This document shows positions 32,458 to 41,351 of a stretch of DNA of 64,000 nt, piece by piece. The notes under the pieces were generated by a model, which was not told where the DNA came from, made no database searches, and worked only from the letters and a program-made list of their open reading frames with translations. Position numbers and translations under genes: made by a program. The stretch is from Microbacterium sp. LWO13-1.2 (GTDB taxonomy: Bacteria > Actinomycetota > Actinomycetes > Actinomycetales > Microbacteriaceae). Location: NCBI RefSeq assembly GCF_038397725.1, contig NZ_CP151634.1:2418001-2482000 (forward strand). The letters run 5' to 3'. Numbering within the stretch: the first letter of the stretch is position 1; every line of letters begins with the position of its first letter.

Positions 32458-33120
32458 ATGAAGACCCCGCACGGCCGGAGGAGGCGCGCTCACGCGACGC
32501 AGGATCGCGCGCTCTACGTCGAGATTCTCATTCGGGCACCCCTGGAGACGGTGTGGGAACGCACTCAGGACCCCACCTCGCACGTGCGCTGGGATGCCCG
32601 TTTCACGTCGATCAGGCCCACGCGAGTCCGCGAGAACGGGGCGCAGGAGTTCGATTACGAGCTCGACCTCGGACTGCACAAGATCCGTGGCACCGGTTCT
32701 TCTCTCGGCACCCGTCACGGTCGGCACGGCGAGCGCACCTCCGCCCTCGTCTTCGATTCTGCCGACCGGCTCTCGCCGCTCGGCAGCGGTCGCGGCTATT
32801 GGCGTTACATCCCGACGGATGATGGAGTGCGTTTCCTCACCGGATACGACTATCAGCCGGGCTGGGGTCCGATCGGCCGAATCCTCGACCCGCTGATCAC
32901 ACGGCGGTTCGTCTGGTGGCTCACCGCGTGGAGTTTCGATCGGCTCCGGATCTGGGCAGAGGAGGATGTCGTTCCCGAGAAGACGACCTGGTGGCGCTCG
33001 TTGCTCCCTGGAGAACGACAGCGGGCTCGCGCCGGACGCTGCATGTCGCGTCCCGCGCGCGATGACGGCCGCTCCGTGATGCAAGCCGCCCCCGATTCGC
33101 TCGCGGAGATCACCTCATGA
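32458..33120 (+). CDS. SRPBCC-fold (START/polyketide-cyclase-like) protein
   Basis: A protein of 220 residues. Residues ~20-170 follow the SRPBCC pattern: an initial strand ALYVEILIRAPLETVWERTQDP (helix-grip start), HVRWDARFTSI, then alternating strands and a long C-terminal helix (RRFVWWLTAWSFDRLRIWAEE). The tail is basic and low in complexity. The fold makes a hydrophobic ligand pocket; the ligand is unknown. It is the first gene of a three-gene coupled operon with two DUF4166 proteins. Confidence 0.75.
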   Translation: MKTPHGRRRRAHATQDRALYVEILIRAPLETVWERTQDPTSHVRWDARFTSIRPTRVRENGAQEFDYELDLGLHKIRGTGSSLGTRHGRHGERTSALVFDSADRLSPLGSGRGYWRYIPTDDGVRFLTGYDYQPGWGPIGRILDPLITRRFVWWLTAWSFDRLRIWAEEDVVPEKTTWWRSLLPGERQRARAGRCMSRPARDDGRSVMQAAPDSLAEITS

Positions 33121-33803
33121 TGCCGACCGACGGCGTGTTCCGCCGTGCACTGGGTGCCGATTTCGAGCGCCTGCATCCGCAGCTGCAGCGGCGATTCGGT
33201 GTCGGTGTCGCTGCCGGCTACGGCTGCATCGGGCGCGGTGTGATGTCGGAGGTGCGGCGTGGACCGTGGTGGACGCTGCCGTTCCTGGCGTTCGGGACCC
33301 TGCGCAACATCATGTTCCCCGAGAAGGGGCAGAACATCCCGTTCCAGATCGACAACCACGCCTACGTCGACAGCCTCGGCCGAGAGACCGTCACCTTCGT
33401 GCGGACGATGGATATCCGACCGGGGCGCCGTCGCCGCTTCGATGCGACGATGATCTACAGCGAGCGTCGCGGCAGGATCGTGGACTACCTGGGCACGCAT
33501 CAGCATCTCGCGGTGGATCTCGACCTGTCCGTCACCGACGACGGCGGTCTGCGCCTGGCCTCGGGCGCGCAGCGGTTCTATGAGGGCCCGGTGTCGTTCC
33601 GGTTCCCGATGCTGTTCAGCGGCCGAGCCCACCTCACCGAGCACTACGACGAAGAGCGGCAGTGCTTCGTCATCGATCTCGAGGTGCGAAATGCGCTGCT
33701 CGGTTTCCTCTTCGGGTACCGCGGGGAGTTCGCCTGCGAGTTTCCGGAGGGCACGGACGCGCCGCAGACAGCGAAGCCCTACCGCGAAGAGCGTCGCGAG
33801 TGA
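33117..33803 (+). CDS. DUF4166 protein, first copy
   Basis: A protein of 228 residues whose ATG overlaps the SRPBCC stop (ATGA). It has the clear DUF4166 pattern: FRRALGADFERLHPQLQRRFG, GRGVMSEVRRGPWWTLPFLA, IMFPEKGQNIPFQI, DSLGRETVTFVRTM. A conserved C-terminal block, LLGFLFGYRGEF, closes the domain. In other bacteria DUF4166 occurs alone or after saccharopine-dehydrogenase-like domains; its function is not known. Amphipathic strands and the SRPBCC partner hint at lipid or cofactor handling, as inference. Confidence 0.85.
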   Translation: MMPTDGVFRRALGADFERLHPQLQRRFGVGVAAGYGCIGRGVMSEVRRGPWWTLPFLAFGTLRNIMFPEKGQNIPFQIDNHAYVDSLGRETVTFVRTMDIRPGRRRRFDATMIYSERRGRIVDYLGTHQHLAVDLDLSVTDDGGLRLASGAQRFYEGPVSFRFPMLFSGRAHLTEHYDEERQCFVIDLEVRNALLGFLFGYRGEFACEFPEGTDAPQTAKPYREERRE

Positions 33804-34447
33804 TCGCACAGGGCGACGTCTTCCTCCGTGCACTGGGTGTCCGATCGCAACAGCTCCATCCGGCGATCCTGGCGCAGCTGAGGCAGCCCCACGCCCCGGA
33901 GGACTCCGTGCACGGAGTCTTCGAGACGGCGGGCAGCCGGTTCGGACGGCTGGCGTTCCTCGCCCGTCCCGTCCTCGGGTCGTCGCTGCTCCTCACCCGC
34001 TTCGGCGCAGACGTGCCTTTCGTGCTGACCGCGCGTGCATCGAGAACCGCCGCAGGTCGCGCGGTGCTGGAGACGACACGCCGATTCGAGTTTCCCGGGG
34101 CGACGGAGGTGATCAGCGATCGTCTCGTCGAGGATCCTGAGGCCGGTGGTCTGCGCAACCTCCTCGGCGATCGCCGGCGGGTCGAGCTCATCCTGGACTG
34201 CACGGTGACGGATCACGGATCGCTCCGGATGCAGTCCCGCCACGTCGCCCTGGTTCTTGGAGGGCGACGGATCCCGCTCCGAGGGCCCTTCGGGATCGTC
34301 GTCTCCGTCGAAGACGGGTGGGACGCCGAGCATCAGCGGAGGACCATCGCGATGGAAGCTCGACACCCGCTGCTGGGTACCGTCCTGGAGTATCGCGGCT
34401 GGTACCGGCCGAACGATCTCGGCGACGCCGAATCTCAGTACGAGTAG
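33800..34447 (+). CDS. DUF4166 paralogue, second divergent copy
   Basis: A protein of 215 residues from a GTG overlapping the previous stop (GTGA). It matches the first copy in order: FLRALGVRSQQLHPAILAQL at the start, RLAFLARPVLGSSLLL in the middle, and LLGTVLEYRGWY at the end aligned with LLGFLFGYRGEF. The central I-M-F-P and R-E-T-V-T motifs are lost, so it is a diverged duplicate. Its 3' end overlaps xthA by 13 nt tail to tail. Confidence 0.75.
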   Translation: MIAQGDVFLRALGVRSQQLHPAILAQLRQPHAPEDSVHGVFETAGSRFGRLAFLARPVLGSSLLLTRFGADVPFVLTARASRTAAGRAVLETTRRFEFPGATEVISDRLVEDPEAGGLRNLLGDRRRVELILDCTVTDHGSLRMQSRHVALVLGGRRIPLRGPFGIVVSVEDGWDAEHQRRTIAMEARHPLLGTVLEYRGWYRPNDLGDAESQYE

Positions 34448-35274
34448 TCGACGACCACCGGCGCGTGATCGCTCCAGCGCTGGTCGTAGGACGCCGCTCG
34501 AGCCACGTGATAGGCGCCGACGCGCTCCGCGAGGGCGGGGGAGGCGAGGTGGTAATCGATGCGCCAGCCGGTGTCGTTGTCGAACGCCTGACCGCGTGCC
34601 GACCACCACGTGTACGGCCCCTCGACCTCGCCGTGGAAGCGTCGGCCCACGTCGACCCAGCCGAGACCCGGACCCACTGATCCGTCGACACCGGTGATCT
34701 CGGCTCCGGCCGCACCGAGGAAGCGATCGAAATAGGCGCGCTCACGCGGCAGGAAGCCGGACTTCTTGCGGTTGCCCCGCCAGTTCTTGATGTCGAGTTC
34801 GCGGTGCCCGACGTTGAGGTCGCCGGTGACGACCGCGAGGGCATCGTCGGCTGCGAGCTCGCTCAGGCGCGGTCCGAAGGCCTCGAGGAAGCGCCACTTC
34901 TCTTCTTGGCGCGGCGTCTCGGCTTCGCCGGAGTGCACGTAGGCACTGACGATGGTGATCGGCCGGTCGCCGAGGACGAAGTCCCCTTCGAGCCAGCGCC
35001 CCTTCGAATCGAAGTCGTCGTCACCGAATGCGGTGCGGGTCGCGAGGGCGGGGGTGCGGCTCACGATCGCGACGCCGGCGCGTCCCTTCGCGGTGGCCTC
35101 GTCGTGCACGATCGACCAGCCGGGGAAGGCGGCCTCGAGATGCTCGTCCTGCCCGCGGACCTCCTGCAGAGTGAGCACATCGACATCGGCAGAATCCAGC
35201 CAGGCGTGCATCCCATTGCGGACCGAGGCCCGAATTCCGTTGACATTGACTGTGGCGACACGCAGATGAGGCAT
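34435..35274 (-). CDS. xthA: Exodeoxyribonuclease III family AP endonuclease
   Basis: A protein of 279 residues. EEP-fold motifs are ATVNVNGIRA, LTLQEVRGQ (metal Glu), GDLNVGHRELDIKN, WRIDYHLAS and the final SDHAPVVVDY (catalytic Asp-His). It cleaves DNA at abasic sites and degrades 3' ends in base-excision repair. The start codon lies inside the palindrome TGAGGCATGCCTCA (35267-35280). TAGGCT stands 6 nt upstream, so it may have a leaderless promoter in the end of the YihY gene as well as read-through from it. Confidence 0.95.
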   Translation of the reverse strand: MPHLRVATVNVNGIRASVRNGMHAWLDSADVDVLTLQEVRGQDEHLEAAFPGWSIVHDEATAKGRAGVAIVSRTPALATRTAFGDDDFDSKGRWLEGDFVLGDRPITIVSAYVHSGEAETPRQEEKWRFLEAFGPRLSELAADDALAVVTGDLNVGHRELDIKNWRGNRKKSGFLPRERAYFDRFLGAAGAEITGVDGSVGPGLGWVDVGRRFHGEVEGPYTWWSARGQAFDNDTGWRIDYHLASPALAERVGAYHVARAASYDQRWSDHAPVVVDYSY

Positions 35275-35280
35275 GCCTCA

Positions 35281-35286
35281 AGCCTA
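35281..35286 (-). promoter_or_regulatory. -10 box (TAGGCT) of xthA
   Basis: TAGGCT, 6 nt (TGAGGC), then the ATG at 35274. The box overlaps the last codons of the YihY/BrkB gene. Confidence 0.45.
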
Positions 35287-36411
35287 ACGAGCGTCTCCGA
35301 CATCGTCGTTCCGTCTCGGGGGCTCTACCACCGCGACCCCCGCTTCCTCGGCCTCCTCGAGGGCTCTGCGCCATTCGGTGCGTGCACGACGCAGGCGATG
35401 GGAGACGAGGGGTGCTCGCCACCACGCGGCGTCGTCGAGAGCTTCCTGAGTCCGCTGAACGCGCACCCGTGCGGCGATCACGAGCGCCTGCACTTCGTCC
35501 TCGTGCGTGATGCTCTCCGCCTTCGCCATCAGCGGCTGGTCATGATCTGCGGCGCCGACCGCGATCCAGGACGCCGCGACGAGGACGACGATCGAGACCG
35601 CCCGGCACCAGAGCAGGATCGCGACGGCGACGGCGAAGGTCGCCAGGAGCGGGTTCGTGGGGGTGTGCGACAACAGCAGACCTGCTCCGAGCTGCAGCAC
35701 GACGACAGCTCCGCCGCCGATCAGTGCGCCGGGCAGGACGCGCCGCCAGCGCAGCGATGTTCCGGTGAGGTAGCGCACCAGCAGCGCAAGAGCGGCGGCA
35801 TCCATCGCGAACGCGATGAGGATCGACGATATCCGCACGCCGACCTCGTACATCGGCCGGGACGCGTCTCCGCCGAAGGCCTCGACGGCCTGCGCGAGCG
35901 CCCAGACCCCGAACACGCTGAGCGCCGATCCGAGAAGCAGCGACAGCCCGAACGCGGCTGCGGCGATGAGATCCCAGAGCTTCAGCAGCAGGAAGTTGCG
36001 CGCATCGAAGGGGAGTCCGAAGATGTCGCGGATCGCGCGACGGGTGAAGGTCACGGCGGTCGTGGCGGACCAGATCACGACGATCGCCGCGATGGCACCG
36101 GTCACGCTGAGCACGCCCGTCGTCGACTGGGCGATCGCTTCGACCTCGGCAGGGGACGCGACGCCGTTCTTACTGATCAGCCCGGGAATGTAGGCGTTCG
36201 CGCCATCGATGAGGGCGCGGATCGCGCGCGGGCTTCCGCCGAGCCAGAGGCCGGCGCCCGCGAACGCGATGTAGAGCAACGCGAACAGGGCGAACAAACC
36301 CTGATAGCTCATCCCCGCCGAGAGGAGGAAGCCGTTCTGCCGCAGGAAGTGCCGCCAGACCCGCACCGGAAAGGACGCGATCACGCGCTCCTTCAGGTGT
36401 CTGGCGCGCAC
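35284..36411 (-). CDS. YihY/BrkB-family membrane protein
   Basis: A protein of 375 residues from a GTG. Six or so membrane helices carry the family start GFLLSAGMSYQGLFALFALLY, then SVTGAIAAIVVIWSATTAVTFTRRAI, RVLPGALIGGGAVVVLQLG and LWCRAVSIVVLVAASWIAV. A charged cytoplasmic tail of ~80 residues is rich in Arg/Glu and probably helical. The family was once called ribonuclease BN in error; its role is unknown and may concern envelope transport. It lies 10 nt after sdhB and 9 nt before xthA. Confidence 0.9.
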   Translation of the reverse strand: MRARHLKERVIASFPVRVWRHFLRQNGFLLSAGMSYQGLFALFALLYIAFAGAGLWLGGSPRAIRALIDGANAYIPGLISKNGVASPAEVEAIAQSTTGVLSVTGAIAAIVVIWSATTAVTFTRRAIRDIFGLPFDARNFLLLKLWDLIAAAAFGLSLLLGSALSVFGVWALAQAVEAFGGDASRPMYEVGVRISSILIAFAMDAAALALLVRYLTGTSLRWRRVLPGALIGGGAVVVLQLGAGLLLSHTPTNPLLATFAVAVAILLWCRAVSIVVLVAASWIAVGAADHDQPLMAKAESITHEDEVQALVIAARVRVQRTQEALDDAAWWRAPLVSHRLRRARTEWRRALEEAEEAGVAVVEPPRRNDDVGDAR

Positions 36412-36421
36412 GGCCGTACGC

Positions 36422-37180
36422 TCAGCGACCGCCGCGCAGCACAGCCTGCTTGACCTCGGCGATGGCCTTGGTGACCTCGATGCCGCGCGGGCATGCCTCG
36501 GAGCAGTTGAAGGTCGTGCGGCAGCGCCAGACGCCCTCTTTGTCGTTGAGGATGTCGAGACGCACCGCGGCGTTGTCGTCGCGCGAGTCGAAGATGAAGC
36601 GGTGCGCGTTGACGATCGCGGCCGGGCCGAAGTACTGGCCGTCGGTCCAGAACACCGGGCACGACGACGTGCACGCCGCGCACAGAATGCACTTCGTGGT
36701 GTCGTCGAAGATCTCGCGGTCGGCGATCGACTGGACGCGCTCCTTGCCCTTCTCGGGGACGGAGCCGGCGACGAGGAACGGCTGAACTTCGCGGTAGGAC
36801 GCGAAGAACGGCTCCATGTCGACGACGAGGTCCTTCTCCAGCGGGAGGCCCTTGATGGCCTCGACGTAGATCGGCTTGGAGATGTCCAAGTCCTTGATCA
36901 GGGTCTTGCAGGCGAGACGGTTGCGACCGTTGATGCGCATCGCGTCCGAGCCGCAGATGCCGTGCGCACAGGAGCGACGGAAGGTGAGCGAGCCGTCGAC
37001 TTCCCACTTGATCTTGTGCAGGGCGTCGAGTACACGGTCGGTGGAGTAGAGCTCCACGTCGTAGTCGACCCAGTGCGGTTCCGCGTCGACCTCGGGGTCG
37101 AATCGGCGGATGTTGAAGGTGACGATGAACGATTGGATGGGGGCATCCGCAGCGGGCGCGTCGGCTATGGCTTTCGACAT
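36422..37180 (-). CDS. sdhB: Succinate dehydrogenase iron-sulfur subunit
   Basis: A protein of 252 residues. The N-terminal ferredoxin domain carries the 2Fe-2S cysteines (RRSCAHGICGSDAM ... RLACKTL). The C-terminal part has CILCAACTSSCP and CRTTFNCSEACPRGI for the 4Fe-4S and 3Fe-4S clusters. It passes electrons from SdhA flavin to the membrane subunits. The ATG at 37180 lies 2 nt after sdhA. It is the last gene of sdhCDAB, in front of the YihY gene. Confidence 0.98.
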   Translation of the reverse strand: MSKAIADAPAADAPIQSFIVTFNIRRFDPEVDAEPHWVDYDVELYSTDRVLDALHKIKWEVDGSLTFRRSCAHGICGSDAMRINGRNRLACKTLIKDLDISKPIYVEAIKGLPLEKDLVVDMEPFFASYREVQPFLVAGSVPEKGKERVQSIADREIFDDTTKCILCAACTSSCPVFWTDGQYFGPAAIVNAHRFIFDSRDDNAAVRLDILNDKEGVWRCRTTFNCSEACPRGIEVTKAIAEVKQAVLRGGR

Positions 37181-37182
37181 GC

Positions 37183-39009
37183 TCAGTACTTCCTCTCCAT
37201 GGGCGGGTAGTTCAACTCGCCCTTCTCGTTCTTGGTGAACACGACGGGCTTCCAGTCCAGCTTGATGTGGTCGCTCGGCGTGGACGAGTGCGCGTCGCCG
37301 GTCAGGTACGCCATCGTGTGCTGCATGTACTTCTCGTCGTTGCGGTTCGGGAAGTCGTCGCGCATGTGGCCGCCACGGCTCTCTTGGCGGTTCTGTGCGG
37401 CGTAGACGACGACCTCGGCGATGTCGAGGAGGAACCCCAGCTCGACGGCCTCGAGCAGGTCGGTGTTGAACCGCTGACCCTTGTCGTCGACGTGCACGTT
37501 CCGGTAGCGGTCGCGCAGCTCCTTGATCACGCCGAGGACGTGCTCGAGCGAGTCGTGGGTGCGGAACACCTGCGCGCCCTTGTCCATCTCGTCCTGCAGC
37601 GCCTTGCGGAGCACTGCGATGCGCTCGGTGCCCTGGTTGTTGCGCAGGCCGTCGAGCATGCCCTTGACGAAACCGGCCGGGTCCTCCGGCAGCGGCACGA
37701 ACTCGGCGGTCTTGACGTATTCGACGGCCTGACGGCCGGCGCGCTTGCCGAAGACGTTGATGTCCAGGAGCGAGTTGGTGCCGAGACGGTTCGCGCCGTG
37801 CACGGAGACGCACGCGCACTCGCCGGCCGCGTACAGACCCGGCACGACGGTGGTGTTGTCGGCCAGCACCTCGGCGTTGTTGTTCGTGGGGATGCCGCCC
37901 ATGGCGTAGTGCGCTGTCGGCATCACCGGGACCGGCTCGACCACCGGGTCGACGCCCAGGTAGGTGCGGGCGAACTCGGTGATGTCGGGGAGCTTGGTCT
38001 CGAGGACCTCGGCTCCCAGGTGCGTGCAGTCCAGCAGCACGTAGTCCTTGTGCGGTCCGGCGCCGCGGCCCTCTGCGACCTCCTGGACCATGCAACGGGC
38101 GACGATGTCACGCGGGGCGAGGTCCTTGATGGTGGGGGCGTAGCGCTCCATGAAGCGCTCACCGGAGGCGTTGCGCAGGATCGCGCCCTCACCGCGGGCT
38201 CCCTCGGTGAGAAGGATGCCGAGACCGGCGAGGCCGGTCGGGTGGAACTGGAAGAACTCGAGGTCCTCGAGGGGGAGGCCCTTGCGCCAGACGATTCCGA
38301 CGCCGTCACCGGTGAGGGTGTGGGCGTTGGAGGTGGTCTTGAAGATCTTGCCGAAGCCGCCCGTCGCGAAGATCACGGCCTTCGCCTGGAACACGTGCAG
38401 CTCCCCGGTGGAGAGGTCGTAGGCCACGACGCCCGAGATCTCGGTCTTGCCGTCGGCATCCTTCACCGTCAGCAGATCGAGCACGTAGAACTCGTTGAAG
38501 AAGTTGATACCGAGCTTGACGCAGTTCTGGAACAGCGTCTGCAGAATCATGTGACCGGTGCGGTCGGCGGCGTAGCACGCGCGGCGCACCGGGGTCTTGC
38601 CGTGCTCTGCGGTGTGCCCGCCGAAGCGGCGCTGATCGATCTTGCCCTCGGGGGTGCGGTTGAAGGGAAGACCCATGTTCTCGAGGTCGATGACCGCGTC
38701 GATGGCTTCCTTCGCGAGGATCTCCGCAGCATCCTGATCGACCAGGTAGTCGCCGCCCTTGACGGTGTCGAAGGTGTGCCACTCCCAGGAGTCCTCTTCG
38801 ACGTTCGCGAGGGCGGCGGCCATGCCGCCCTGCGCGGCACCCGTGTGCGAGCGCGTCGGATAGAGCTTCGAGATCACGGCGGTCTTCGCGCCGGAGCCGG
38901 CCTCGATCGCCGCGCGCATCCCGGCGCCGCCGGCGCCGACGATGACGATGTCGAACTGGTGGTAGTGCACGCCGTCGCGGACGACGGAATCCTGGGTCTC
39001 AGTAGTCAC
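37183..39009 (-). CDS. sdhA: Succinate dehydrogenase flavoprotein subunit
   Basis: A protein of 608 residues from a GTG. Motifs are the FAD-binding [33 protein letters not shown] with the His expected to bind FAD covalently ([10 protein letters not shown]), the substrate region HPTGLAG and GEFQ-type FAD loops later ([21 protein letters not shown]). It oxidises succinate to fumarate in the TCA cycle and respiratory complex II. The gene is intact and full length. Confidence 0.98.
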   Translation of the reverse strand: MTTETQDSVVRDGVHYHQFDIVIVGAGGAGMRAAIEAGSGAKTAVISKLYPTRSHTGAAQGGMAAALANVEEDSWEWHTFDTVKGGDYLVDQDAAEILAKEAIDAVIDLENMGLPFNRTPEGKIDQRRFGGHTAEHGKTPVRRACYAADRTGHMILQTLFQNCVKLGINFFNEFYVLDLLTVKDADGKTEISGVVAYDLSTGELHVFQAKAVIFATGGFGKIFKTTSNAHTLTGDGVGIVWRKGLPLEDLEFFQFHPTGLAGLGILLTEGARGEGAILRNASGERFMERYAPTIKDLAPRDIVARCMVQEVAEGRGAGPHKDYVLLDCTHLGAEVLETKLPDITEFARTYLGVDPVVEPVPVMPTAHYAMGGIPTNNNAEVLADNTTVVPGLYAAGECACVSVHGANRLGTNSLLDINVFGKRAGRQAVEYVKTAEFVPLPEDPAGFVKGMLDGLRNNQGTERIAVLRKALQDEMDKGAQVFRTHDSLEHVLGVIKELRDRYRNVHVDDKGQRFNTDLLEAVELGFLLDIAEVVVYAAQNRQESRGGHMRDDFPNRNDEKYMQHTMAYLTGDAHSSTPSDHIKLDWKPVVFTKNEKGELNYPPMERKY

Positions 39010-39028
39010 TTCTCGTATGCCTTCTCTT

Positions 39029-39472
39029 CTACTTGCCCAGTGCCTGGCAGGTGTCCCACAGCGAGCTCGCCTCGGTCACACCCAGGCACGGGTCGAACGT
39101 GAACACGACGAGGGTGCCGAGGATGATCAGGAGTCCGGCGGCGAGGACGATCGCGCCGACCAGGACCTTGCGCACCTTCTCGGTCGTCACGTAGTCGTTG
39201 ACGATCGTGCGCATGCCGTTCGCGCCGTGCAGCAGCGCGAGCCACAGCATCAGCACGTCCCACCACTGCCAGAACGGCGTGGCGAACTTGCCGGCGATGA
39301 AGGCGAAGTCCAGCGCGTGGATGCCTTCGCCGACCATCAGGTTGACGAACAGGTGCCCGAAGATGAGCACGACCAGGATGACGCCGGAGCCGCGCATGAA
39401 GAGCCAGCCCCACTTCTCCAGGTTGACGCCGCGCTGACGGCGCGCCGGGGCTGCGACGGTCTGCGTGGCCAT
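39029..39472 (-). CDS. sdhD: Succinate dehydrogenase membrane anchor subunit
   Basis: A protein of 147 residues. Three hydrophobic helices ([20 protein letters not shown] with a haem-ligand-type His, [41 protein letters not shown]) and the typical [13 protein letters not shown] motif. Its ATG shares one base with the sdhC stop. It anchors SdhAB in the membrane and contributes to the quinone and haem sites. The C-terminus has two cysteines (FDPCLG, WDTCQA) of unknown role. Confidence 0.94.
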   Translation of the reverse strand: MATQTVAAPARRQRGVNLEKWGWLFMRGSGVILVVLIFGHLFVNLMVGEGIHALDFAFIAGKFATPFWQWWDVLMLWLALLHGANGMRTIVNDYVTTEKVRKVLVGAIVLAAGLLIILGTLVVFTFDPCLGVTEASSLWDTCQALGK

Positions 39473-39906
39473 CAGTGTCCTCCTCCGAAGGCGGCGAAAG
39501 CGAGCATCAGGTGGCGCGGCACGAAGCCGGCCATGATGATGCCCCACACGAGAAGCACGCCCCAGAACAGCTGTCGCTGGTACTTCGCGCCCTTCGACCA
39601 GAAGTCGACCGCGATGATGCGCAGGCCGTTCATCGCGTGGAACACGATGCCGGCGACGAGGACGACCTCGCCGAGCGCCATGATCGGGTTCTTGTACGTG
39701 CCGATGACGGCGTTGTACGCCTCCGGCGACACCCTGATCAGCGCCGTGTCGAGCACGTGCACCAATAGGAAGAAGAAGATGGCGACTCCGGTGATGCGAT
39801 GAAGCACCCACGACCACATGCCTTCGCGGCCCCGGTAGAGGGTGCCGCGCGGGGTCTTGGAAGTGGTTTCCGAAATCGACGGTGTCAAGCGAGCGCTTGT
39901 GGACAC
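39472..39906 (-). CDS. sdhC: Succinate dehydrogenase cytochrome b556 subunit
   Basis: A protein of 144 residues from a GTG with GGGAGGAC 4 nt upstream. Family signature LYRGREGMWSWVLHRITGVAIFF, then HVLDTALIRVSPEAYNAV and the haem-ligand-type FHAMNGLRIIAVDF. Three membrane helices are predicted. It is the first gene of sdhCDAB; the operon promoter lies in 39907-40087, where a TAGGAT (39999-40004, minus strand) is a candidate -10 and a 16-nt palindrome sits further upstream. Confidence 0.95.
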   Translation of the reverse strand: MSTSARLTPSISETTSKTPRGTLYRGREGMWSWVLHRITGVAIFFFLLVHVLDTALIRVSPEAYNAVIGTYKNPIMALGEVVLVAGIVFHAMNGLRIIAVDFWSKGAKYQRQLFWGVLLVWGIIMAGFVPRHLMLAFAAFGGGH

Positions 39907-40045
39907 GGTCGTCCTCCCTGGATCGATGTGACTCGGTCGCGTGCTGCGCTTGTCCAAGTGTGAGCCCGTAATGTCGCAGGCACGCCCGATCGGGATCCAT
40001 CCTATTCCCGCCGGAAGCCCTGGAGCGACGAAGGGGAACCTAAGT

Positions 40046-40061
40046 GTCTCGACGTCGAGAC
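40046..40061. promoter_or_regulatory. Perfect 16-nt palindrome between sdhC and manC
   Basis: GTCTCGACGTCGAGAC is exactly self-complementary. It lies ~15 nt upstream of the manC -10 box and ~42 nt upstream of the candidate sdh -10. Its symmetry and length fit a dimeric regulator (MarR-type operators look similar); the protein is unknown. Confidence 0.55.
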
Positions 40062-40075
40062 GTATCGAGGGAGGA

Positions 40076-40081
40076 TACGCT
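40076..40081 (+). promoter_or_regulatory. -10 box (TACGCT) of manC
   Basis: TACGCT, 6 nt (GGCCCG), then the ATG at 40088: leaderless geometry. No good -35 is visible, which suggests activator dependence, perhaps through the adjacent palindrome. Confidence 0.5.
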
Positions 40082-40087
40082 GGCCCG

Positions 40088-41203
40088 ATGACCGAGCCCA
40101 TCGAAGACTTCTACGCGGTGATTCCGGCCGGAGGCATCGGCAGCAGGCTGTGGCCGCTCTCCCGCGCGGATGCGCCGAAGTTCCTGCACGATCTCACCGG
40201 ATCGGGTCACTCGCTCCTGCGCGACACGTGGGATCGACTCGAACCGCTGGCCGGCCCCGACCGGATCGCCGTCGTCACCGGTCGCGCCCACCGCGCCGCC
40301 GTCGAGGGCGAGCTTCCCGGGATCGCAGATCTCAATGTCTTCCTCGAGTCCGAGCCCAGGGAATCCGCGGCGGCGATCGGGCTCGCCGCCGCCATCCTGC
40401 ATCGTCGTGAACCCGACGTGATCATCGGCTCGTTCAGTGCCGATCATGTGATCCGCGGAACCCAGGTCTTCGAGTGGGCGGTGCAGCAGGCGGTGCAGGT
40501 CGCCAGGGAGGGCTACATCTGCACCATCGGGATTCCGCCGACGGAACCGTCCGTCGGTTTCGGATACATCAAGAAGGCCGGGGAACTGGTCGTATCCGGA
40601 GCTCCGGAGGCGGCTCTCGTGGAGCGGTTCGTCGAGAAACCCGACCTGGAGACGGCCAAGGAGTACATCGCCGACCGCAACTACCTCTGGAACGCCGGCA
40701 TGTTCATCGCGAAGGCGAGCGTGCTGCTCGAGGAGCTCGCCCGCAACGAGCCGGAGTTGCACGCCGGACTGCAGGAGCTCGCCGACGCCTGGGACGACCG
40801 CGAACTCCGCGGGCCGGCGGTCGACCGGATCTGGCCGGGGCTGAAGAAGATCGCGATCGACTACGCCGTGGCGGAACCCGCCGCCGAGCTCGGACGGCTC
40901 GCCGTGATCCCCGGTCACTTCGACTGGGACGACGTCGGCGACTTCGCCTCGCTCACCAAGCTCATCACGCACGGCCGCAAGAACGACCTGGCCGTCCTGG
41001 GCCCCAACGCACGCGTGCTGTCGGACGCCGCGAGCGGCATCCTGGTCAGTCAGACGTCCCGGGTGATCAGCCTCATCGGGGTGCAGGACATCGTCGTGGT
41101 CGACACCCCGGACGCCCTGCTGGTGACGACGGTGGAGCACGCGCAGCGCGTCAAGGGCGTCGTCGAGTCGCTCAAGCTGACCGGTCGGGGCGACGTGCTC
41201 TGA
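40088..41203 (+). CDS. manC: Mannose-1-phosphate guanylyltransferase
   Basis: A protein of 371 residues. Nucleotidyltransferase signature PAGGIGSRLWPLSRADAPKF, ADHVI metal site, FVEKPDLETAKEYI sugar-phosphate loop and GHFDWDDVGDFASL. A short left-handed beta-helix follows; the isomerase domain of bifunctional enzymes is absent. It makes GDP-mannose from mannose-1-phosphate and GTP for cell-wall mannolipids and glycans. It is a single gene ending in a hairpin. Confidence 0.93.
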   Translation: MTEPIEDFYAVIPAGGIGSRLWPLSRADAPKFLHDLTGSGHSLLRDTWDRLEPLAGPDRIAVVTGRAHRAAVEGELPGIADLNVFLESEPRESAAAIGLAAAILHRREPDVIIGSFSADHVIRGTQVFEWAVQQAVQVAREGYICTIGIPPTEPSVGFGYIKKAGELVVSGAPEAALVERFVEKPDLETAKEYIADRNYLWNAGMFIAKASVLLEELARNEPELHAGLQELADAWDDRELRGPAVDRIWPGLKKIAIDYAVAEPAAELGRLAVIPGHFDWDDVGDFASLTKLITHGRKNDLAVLGPNARVLSDAASGILVSQTSRVISLIGVQDIVVVDTPDALLVTTVEHAQRVKGVVESLKLTGRGDVL

Positions 41204-41225
41204 TGAGCATGTCCACATGCTCATC
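41202..41225 (+). terminator. Hairpin after manC
   Basis: Arms GATGAGCATGT (41202-41212) and ACATGCTCATC (41215-41225) pair perfectly and begin within the manC stop codon. A T-rich stretch follows only loosely (TCTTGGTTTC). Confidence 0.6.
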
Positions 41226-41351
41226 GGCTGTCTTGGTTTCAGCTTTGTAACCATTCGATAGCGGCTCTGCCTCGGGCGTGCACAAATCCTGAAACAGTGG
41301 GTAACTTTGAGCGATCCGCGATGGCCGCGGATTCGCTCAGGGAGGCACGAG

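Noticed and set aside
34804..36453. 549-codon plus-strand frame opposite xthA and the YihY gene
   Set aside because: It is antisense to two clear genes; composition (Arg/Glu/Asp/Gly runs) is typical of shadow frames.
37267..39102. 611-codon plus-strand frame opposite sdhA
   Set aside because: It is the mirror of sdhA in a GC-rich codon frame, with Val/Asp/Glu/His repeats and no domain.
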